From contig JAJAZO010000271.1 of assembly GCA_026785745.1 (NCBI GenBank), positions 1 through 11,348 of the forward strand: a stretch of 11,348 bases of DNA. The letters are read 5' to 3'. A program made the position numbers and the translations under genes. Shown here in pieces: positions 7,353 through 11,348 of this stretch (position 1 is the stretch's first letter; the number at the start of each line of letters is the position of its first letter). The notes under the pieces were generated by a model. That model did not search any database and had not been told where the DNA came from. It saw only the letters and a program-made list of their open reading frames with translations. The DNA comes from Chitinophagaceae bacterium (GTDB taxonomy: Bacteria > Bacteroidota > Bacteroidia > Chitinophagales > Chitinophagaceae).

Positions 7353-8222
7353 ATGAGTTTACAGAAAAGGATATTGCCGGTTATTTGCTTTCTACTTATT
7401 TCTTCACTGGTACAGGCACAGGAAGACAGTGTGTTGTTTCAGCGGGATAGTGTGATTGAACTTTATACAGACCCAACTACTAATTTTTTTAAAACCGGCG
7501 AAAAAGCATCGATACCCGTTAAAATTTTTGTGATTACAAAAACCGGAAAAACCCTTGCCCTCACTAATTTATTAAAAGGGATTGACCTTAATACCGGAAA
7601 ATGGGTGAGTGGGTCTGGTACTAAAACATTCATTGATTATACGTTTGCCGATCTTGATAATGACAGTAACAAAGAGCTGGTGATTTCCAATTTTACCGGC
7701 GGCGCACATTGCTGCGATGAAATTTACATTTATAAAAATATTGCTCCCAATAAATTTCAGTATGTGGTAAAAATGTTTGGCGGTCATACAATTATTACTC
7801 CTAAAAGAGAATTTGAATTTAGCTTTGATGAATCCTTTGGTTATTTCTTTACCTGTTATGCCTGTGGCTATGCTGATACCACCGATGCTGCACCCATACC
7901 CTTACGGAGTATTACGTTGAGGTATAATAAAGGAAAAATAAGTATCGTTCCCGGTGATAAAGAACTCAGCAATACTATTAATGATAACCTTGGAAAATTA
8001 GGAGAACTGCCCTTTGGAAAATTGGATGATGAACTGGCCATGGATGATGGTCTTCGCAAAGAAGTGGCCATGAACCTTGCGGTGTTCTATTATTCTTTTG
8101 GAAGAAGTATGCCAGAAACACAAATGCTGTTTAAAAAATATTACCGTTACCCCGATGCCACTAAAGTGTGGACAGCCTTCACCAAAAGTCTTCTCTATAT
8201 AAAGAAAGACAACGATTTCTGA
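7353..8222 (+). CDS. Secreted protein with FG-GAP-like Ca-binding loop and GGAHCC motif
   Basis: The function is not known. The 289-residue product has a signal peptide (about 1-22, cleavage likely after VQA), so it is periplasmic or secreted. Residues 98-110 (F-A-D-L-D-N-D-S-N-K-E-L-V) match the Ca-binding loop of FG-GAP/VCBS-type blades, but only one such loop is seen, so it is not a full propeller. Directly after comes T-G-G-A-H-C-C (115-121), and later C-Y-A-C-G (168-172), giving four cysteines that could form disulfides or bind metal. The C-terminal 80 residues are helical and lack a known motif. ATG 7353 was chosen because it begins the signal peptide; the earlier in-frame ATG at 7275 lies inside the methyltransferase gene. 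It is 62 bases after that gene and may be transcribed separately. Confidence 0.72.
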   Translation: MSLQKRILPVICFLLISSLVQAQEDSVLFQRDSVIELYTDPTTNFFKTGEKASIPVKIFVITKTGKTLALTNLLKGIDLNTGKWVSGSGTKTFIDYTFADLDNDSNKELVISNFTGGAHCCDEIYIYKNIAPNKFQYVVKMFGGHTIITPKREFEFSFDESFGYFFTCYACGYADTTDAAPIPLRSITLRYNKGKISIVPGDKELSNTINDNLGKLGELPFGKLDDELAMDDGLRKEVAMNLAVFYYSFGRSMPETQMLFKKYYRYPDATKVWTAFTKSLLYIKKDNDF

Positions 8223-8252
8223 TTTCCCCCTCTAAATAAGATGTTTGCCCTG

Positions 8253-8280
8253 TGCAACGATTGATAGTTGACCGTTGTCA
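8253..8280 (+). promoter_or_regulatory. Bipartite ECF-type promoter of the sigma factor gene
   Basis: TGCAACG (8253-8259), 13 bases, then CGTTGTCA (8273-8280), ending 17 bases before ATG 8298. The identical blocks with identical spacing stand before the LVIVD lipoprotein gene. An AAC-containing upstream box and a CGT-containing downstream box are typical of ECF sigma promoters, so this is probably the autoregulated promoter of the sigma gene. The blocks also form a CAACG/CGTTG dyad, so an operator for a dimeric regulator is the alternative reading. Confidence 0.65.
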
Positions 8281-8297
8281 GGCTAATTGCAGCAAGT

Positions 8298-8858
8298 ATG
8301 GAAGAACACCAATTGGTAAAAGATTGCCTGAAGGGAAAACCGGAGGCGCAACGAAAGTTATATGAGCAGTTTGCCAAAACCATGCTTGGGGTTTGCTATC
8401 GCTATACTAAATCATTGAAGGATGCCGAGGATGTACTACAGGATGGATTTGTAAAGGTTTTTTTGGGGATGCACCAGTATAAGTTTGAGGGTGAACTGGG
8501 AGCCTGGATTCACCGCATTATGGTGAACACCGCATTGAATTTCCTGAAAAAAAACCGGAAGTACAGGGATGAAATGTATTTCAAAGAGCAACCACTTCAC
8601 CCGGTGGCAGCCGATAATCCTGCTATTGACCTCCAGGCAAAAGAACTGGCCGACCTGATACGGCAACTGCCGCAGGGTTATCAAACCATTTTTAATATGT
8701 ATGCAGTGGAAGGATATACTCATGTGGAAATAGGAGAGCTGCTTGGCATCAGCGACGGAACATCCCGTTCGCAATATGCCAGGGCCAGGGCTTTGCTCAT
8801 TAGCTGGATAGAAAAAAATTCTTTGGAAACAAAAAATGAGAATTATGCGGGAAAATGA
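8298..8858 (+). CDS. ECF-family RNA polymerase sigma factor (sigma-70 regions 2 and 4)
   Basis: A 186-residue sigma factor that directs RNA polymerase to a small set of promoters. Region 2 spans about 20-90, with the characteristic D-A-E-D-V-L-Q-D-G-F-V-K-V-F helix (42-55) and the A-W-I-H-R-I-M-V-N segment (69-77). Region 4 spans about 114-170, with L-P-x-G-Y-Q-T-I-F followed by the helix-turn-helix E-I-G-E-L-L-G-I-S-D-G-T-S-R-S. There is no region 1 or 3 and no C-terminal extension. ATG 8298 is preferred: the earlier in-frame TTG 8268 falls inside the promoter motif at 8253-8280. The gene overlaps the next one by 23 bases, so the two are translated together, which is the usual arrangement of an ECF sigma and its regulator. 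Likely autoregulated (see the upstream motif). Confidence 0.93.
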   Translation: MEEHQLVKDCLKGKPEAQRKLYEQFAKTMLGVCYRYTKSLKDAEDVLQDGFVKVFLGMHQYKFEGELGAWIHRIMVNTALNFLKKNRKYRDEMYFKEQPLHPVAADNPAIDLQAKELADLIRQLPQGYQTIFNMYAVEGYTHVEIGELLGISDGTSRSQYARARALLISWIEKNSLETKNENYAGK

Positions 8859-10263
8859 ATTTGAGAAACGGGTACAACAAAAAATGGGGGACTTCAATCT
8901 CCGTCCATCAGAGGAAGTGTGGACAGCAGTAGAACGCCGTATCCGTAAAGAAAAGAAACGGAGAGTTATTGCCTGGTGGCCTTTGTTTTTCCTTTTAGCC
9001 GGGGGAGGAATTGCTGCCGGTATTTTACTGACGAAGAAAAAGGGAAAAGAGGAAATTATCACCGCTAATAAAAAAACAGAAACACCTATTCAATCATCTT
9101 TGGAAAAAACAAGTGTACCTGAACCAGTAAATAATTCAATAAACACAGCAAACCCAGATACTGCAACGAACAAGAATACTGCTATAATAGTAAAACGCAG
9201 TAGCGATGAAATAAAAATTATTCCTGTTAAATCAGCGACATCAGTAAAACCCGCTAAACAACTGAAAGAAAAGCAGACCAACGTAATACAGAAACAACAA
9301 AATAATACAGAGGTCAATAATAAAGATATTGTAACTGCTGATAATAAGAACAACAAAAAGAATGAAAATCCACTTGTAACTAACACTGTTCCTTCAACAA
9401 AAAATGAACCTTTAATACCTGCAAGGGATTCAGCTAAAGTCAGCAACATTGCTGTAGTAACGAAACAAGATATACCGCAAAAGAATCAACAGCAGGAACA
9501 TGTGCCGCAACCTGCTGACAGTGTTTCTAAAAAAGAAACAACAAAAACAGCCAATAAGAAAACGAAGAAGTGGGATTGGGGAATCCATTTTTCGGCTGGC
9601 CGGTCCAGCATTGGGCAGGGATTAAGTTTTGCCGGGCAGCGTTTATATTTTGACGCCTTAGCATTGCAGTCATCATCACCTCCTGGCCTTTTCAGCAATT
9701 CTTCTTCCCCGGTACCTCCGTCTTTTTCCTTGGCCACCGGTGTGTATTTTAAGAAAGCAATTTCTAAAAAGTTAGATCTTAATGCTGGTCTTGGCTACTC
9801 TTATTTATCCACTAAAATAAATGCAGGTAGCCGGGTGGATAGTACAAGACAGATAAACAACTATTATTCACAAGGATTAACCGTTAATAATTTTTATCGC
9901 TCCGATGGTAATTCATCTCACATAAATGGGTATCATTTTATCAGCCTTTCAGCCGATCTTTCCTGGCGCATAATAGCAGGAAAGAAAATAAATATTTACT
10001 GGGAAAACGGGTTCAGTTATAATGCCATGCTTGGCACCAGCATGTTGCATTACGACAGAAACCTGCAAGGCTACTATAAAGACAATAGTTTGCTGGCAAA
10101 GAACCAATTGGCTTTTTCTACCGGCTTTTCTATACCGGTTTCCAAGAGGTTACAGGTAAACCCGTTTGTTTCTTATAGTTTAACGCCAGTGTTAAAGAAT
10201 TCGGATACACTCCATTTTACCAATTATGGCATCCGTATCAGATTTTTAATGAATAAAAAATAA
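8836..10263 (+). CDS. Membrane-anchored beta-barrel-like protein, possible anti-sigma regulator
   Basis: The 475-residue protein has an unusual order of parts. Residues 1-43 are polar and helical, ending in a run of basic residues (KEKKRR), as in short cytoplasmic anti-sigma domains. Residues 44-65 form one hydrophobic helix, predicted with the N-terminus in the cytoplasm. Residues 66-245 are a linker rich in Lys, Asn, Thr, Gln and Pro, probably disordered. Residues 246-475 show alternating aromatic/polar strands (for example G-V-Y-F, A-G-L-G-Y-S-Y-L, Y-W-E-N-G-F-S-Y and F-V-S-Y-S-L) ending in Y-G-I-R-I-R-F, as in small outer membrane barrels. There is no cleavable signal peptide. ATG 8836 is preceded by an A-rich run; ATG 8845 is an alternative. 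Overlap with the sigma gene suggests it controls that sigma. Both the anti-sigma role and barrel insertion are inferred. Confidence 0.8.
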   Translation: MRIMRENEFEKRVQQKMGDFNLRPSEEVWTAVERRIRKEKKRRVIAWWPLFFLLAGGGIAAGILLTKKKGKEEIITANKKTETPIQSSLEKTSVPEPVNNSINTANPDTATNKNTAIIVKRSSDEIKIIPVKSATSVKPAKQLKEKQTNVIQKQQNNTEVNNKDIVTADNKNNKKNENPLVTNTVPSTKNEPLIPARDSAKVSNIAVVTKQDIPQKNQQQEHVPQPADSVSKKETTKTANKKTKKWDWGIHFSAGRSSIGQGLSFAGQRLYFDALALQSSSPPGLFSNSSSPVPPSFSLATGVYFKKAISKKLDLNAGLGYSYLSTKINAGSRVDSTRQINNYYSQGLTVNNFYRSDGNSSHINGYHFISLSADLSWRIIAGKKINIYWENGFSYNAMLGTSMLHYDRNLQGYYKDNSLLAKNQLAFSTGFSIPVSKRLQVNPFVSYSLTPVLKNSDTLHFTNYGIRIRFLMNKK

Positions 10264-10266
10264 TCA

Positions 10267-10294
10267 TGCAACGGTTTTCAACAGGGCGTTGTCA
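10267..10294 (+). promoter_or_regulatory. Bipartite ECF-type promoter of the LVIVD lipoprotein gene
   Basis: TGCAACG (10267-10273), 13 bases, then CGTTGTCA (10287-10294), ending 18 bases before ATG 10313. It begins 3 bases after the stop of the preceding gene. All 15 defined bases and the spacing equal those before the sigma gene, while the spacers themselves share only 4 of 13 bases, so the boxes, not a recent duplication, are conserved. It places this gene in the predicted sigma regulon with its own start site. Confidence 0.65.
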
Positions 10295-10312
10295 ACCTCA
10301 AAAAAGAAGCTT

Positions 10313-11348
10313 ATGAAGAAGATTACTTTATTACTCCTGCCGGTTACACTTTGTTTCATCCTGCAGGGATGTTTGAAAGATAAACTGACAAAGACATATA
10401 CCATCTTAACACCGGTGTACAAAGAGAAAAGCGAAGTGTATGCCAATATAAAAAGTAATGCACCGCGGTCGGTAGAGTCACCCGGAAAAATATTCATGTA
10501 TGGTAATTATATTTTCCTGAACGAAGTGGATAAGGGTGTACACATTATAGACAACTCTAATCCTGCCAGCCCGGTCATGAAAGCCTTTATCAATATTCCT
10601 GGCAACCTGGATATAGCGGTAAAAGGAAATACGATGTATGCCGATTTATATGCAGACATGGTGGTAGTGGATATTACAAATCCTTTACAGGCCAGTTTTG
10701 TAAAGCATATCAATAAAGTATTTCCCGACAGGCAATATACCAATGGCTTTGTTCCTGATAGTAATAAGATAATTGTTGATTGGACAAAAAAGGATACGAC
10801 TGTTGATTTAAACGCAACATGCAGAAGGTGTATGTATGATCTTAGGGCTCTTTCCAGCTCACAAAGCGGCGGAACTTTTAGTACCGGTGCCGCCGCAACA
10901 GTTGGAATTGCCGGTTCTATGGCCCGTTTTTCAATCGTTAATAATTATTTGTATGCAGTGAATAACAGTAATCTTATTTCTTTCAATATTGCCACTGCAA
11001 ACAATCCTGTTCGCACAGCCACACAATCAGTTGGCTGGAATATTGAAACTATTTATCCTTTTAATAATAAACTTTTTATTGGCTCCATGACGGGTATGTT
11101 TATTTATGACATTACCAATCCGGCAACACCGGTATCACAAGGGCAGTTTTCACATGCAAGAAGGTGCGACCCGGTAATAGCAGATGGCAGTTATGCGTAT
11201 GTAACCCTTAGAGGAGGTTCTGCCTGCGGGGGTAATACCAATCAACTGGATGTTGTAAATATCAGCAACCTCAATTCACCCACACTGGCTAAAACTTATC
11301 TTATGGATGGCCCCTATGGCCTTACTAAAGACAATAACACCTTATTTA
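10313..11348 (+). CDS. LVIVD-repeat lipoprotein (3' end outside window)
   Basis: The reading frame stays open for 345 residues to the window edge, so the protein is truncated by the window, not broken. It starts with a lipoprotein signal peptide with lipobox LQGC (lipidated Cys20), followed by LKDK. The rest shows repeating blade-like units with the hydrophobic strand pattern of LVIVD repeats: a G-x-x-x-Y/F segment, then V-H-I-I-D-N-S-N-P (76-84), V-V-V-D-I-T-N-P (117-124), F-I-Y-D-I-T-N-P (263-270) and L-D-V-V-N-I-S-N-L (312-320). Such repeats probably form a beta-propeller on a lipid anchor in the envelope; their biochemical role is not established. Cysteines at 170 and 173 (C-R-R-C), 285 and 305 are notable. 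It lies 49 bases after the barrel-like gene and has its own ECF-type motif. Confidence 0.85.
   Translation, partial: MKKITLLLLPVTLCFILQGCLKDKLTKTYTILTPVYKEKSEVYANIKSNAPRSVESPGKIFMYGNYIFLNEVDKGVHIIDNSNPASPVMKAFINIPGNLDIAVKGNTMYADLYADMVVVDITNPLQASFVKHINKVFPDRQYTNGFVPDSNKIIVDWTKKDTTVDLNATCRRCMYDLRALSSSQSGGTFSTGAAATVGIAGSMARFSIVNNYLYAVNNSNLISFNIATANNPVRTATQSVGWNIETIYPFNNKLFIGSMTGMFIYDITNPATPVSQGQFSHARRCDPVIADGSYAYVTLRGGSACGGNTNQLDVVNISNLNSPTLAKTYLMDGPYGLTKDNNTLF

Noticed and set aside
8268..8297. TTG 8268 as an alternative sigma factor start
   Set aside because: It falls within the predicted promoter motif, and the ten added residues have no family likeness; ATG 8298 starts the normal ECF N-terminus.
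8436..9062. Long open frame on the - strand across the sigma factor and barrel-like genes
   Set aside because: Its translation has no recognisable domain, and it lies opposite two well-supported overlapping genes.
1..11348. tRNA, rRNA, CRISPR array, transposase or phage genes
   Set aside because: No cloverleaf, regularly spaced repeats or recognisable transposase/integrase motifs were seen; the only repeat element is non-coding.

Overview
The window looks like a chromosomal segment of a Bacteroidota bacterium, most likely Chitinophagaceae or a close relative. The evidence is a SusC/SusD pair, A-rich rather than Shine-Dalgarno-like sequence before most starts, AT-rich codon use, and an ECF sigma factor followed by a membrane-anchored beta-barrel protein and an LVIVD-repeat lipoprotein. 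All eight complete genes and the one partial gene lie on the + strand. The genus is inferred from family resemblance only; no search was run.

Layout. Positions 1-261 are a non-coding imperfect inverted repeat whose ends pair exactly (1-16 with 246-261). It contains smaller palindromes and resembles a dispersed MITE- or REP-like element. Next come an ABC-2 type permease (325-1443) and an overlapping membrane-anchored SRPBCC/START-like protein (1434-1931), probably translationally coupled. A nutrient-uptake pair follows: a SusC-type TonB-dependent transporter (2113-5199) and a SusD-type lipoprotein (5218-6552), closed by a hairpin terminator (6573-6606). A TTG-start class I SAM methyltransferase (6616-7290) and a secreted protein with a Ca-binding-like loop and a GGAHCC motif (7353-8222) lie between this and the last block.

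The last block is the most interesting. An ECF sigma factor (8298-8858) overlaps a 475-residue protein (8836-10263). That protein has a short cytoplasmic-looking N-terminus, one inner-membrane helix, a long polar linker and a C-terminal beta-barrel-like domain. An LVIVD-repeat lipoprotein (from 10313, cut by the window end) follows. The sigma gene and the lipoprotein gene are preceded by the same bipartite motif, TGCAACG-N13-CGTTGTCA, 17 and 18 bases before their ATGs. A looser version (TGCAAC-N15-TTGTC) lies upstream of the SusC gene. The simplest reading is an autoregulated ECF regulon in which a single membrane protein could link the outer membrane to the sigma factor, with the lipoprotein, and perhaps the SusCD transporter, as output. 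The motif and the architecture are visible in the sequence; the regulatory wiring is inferred.
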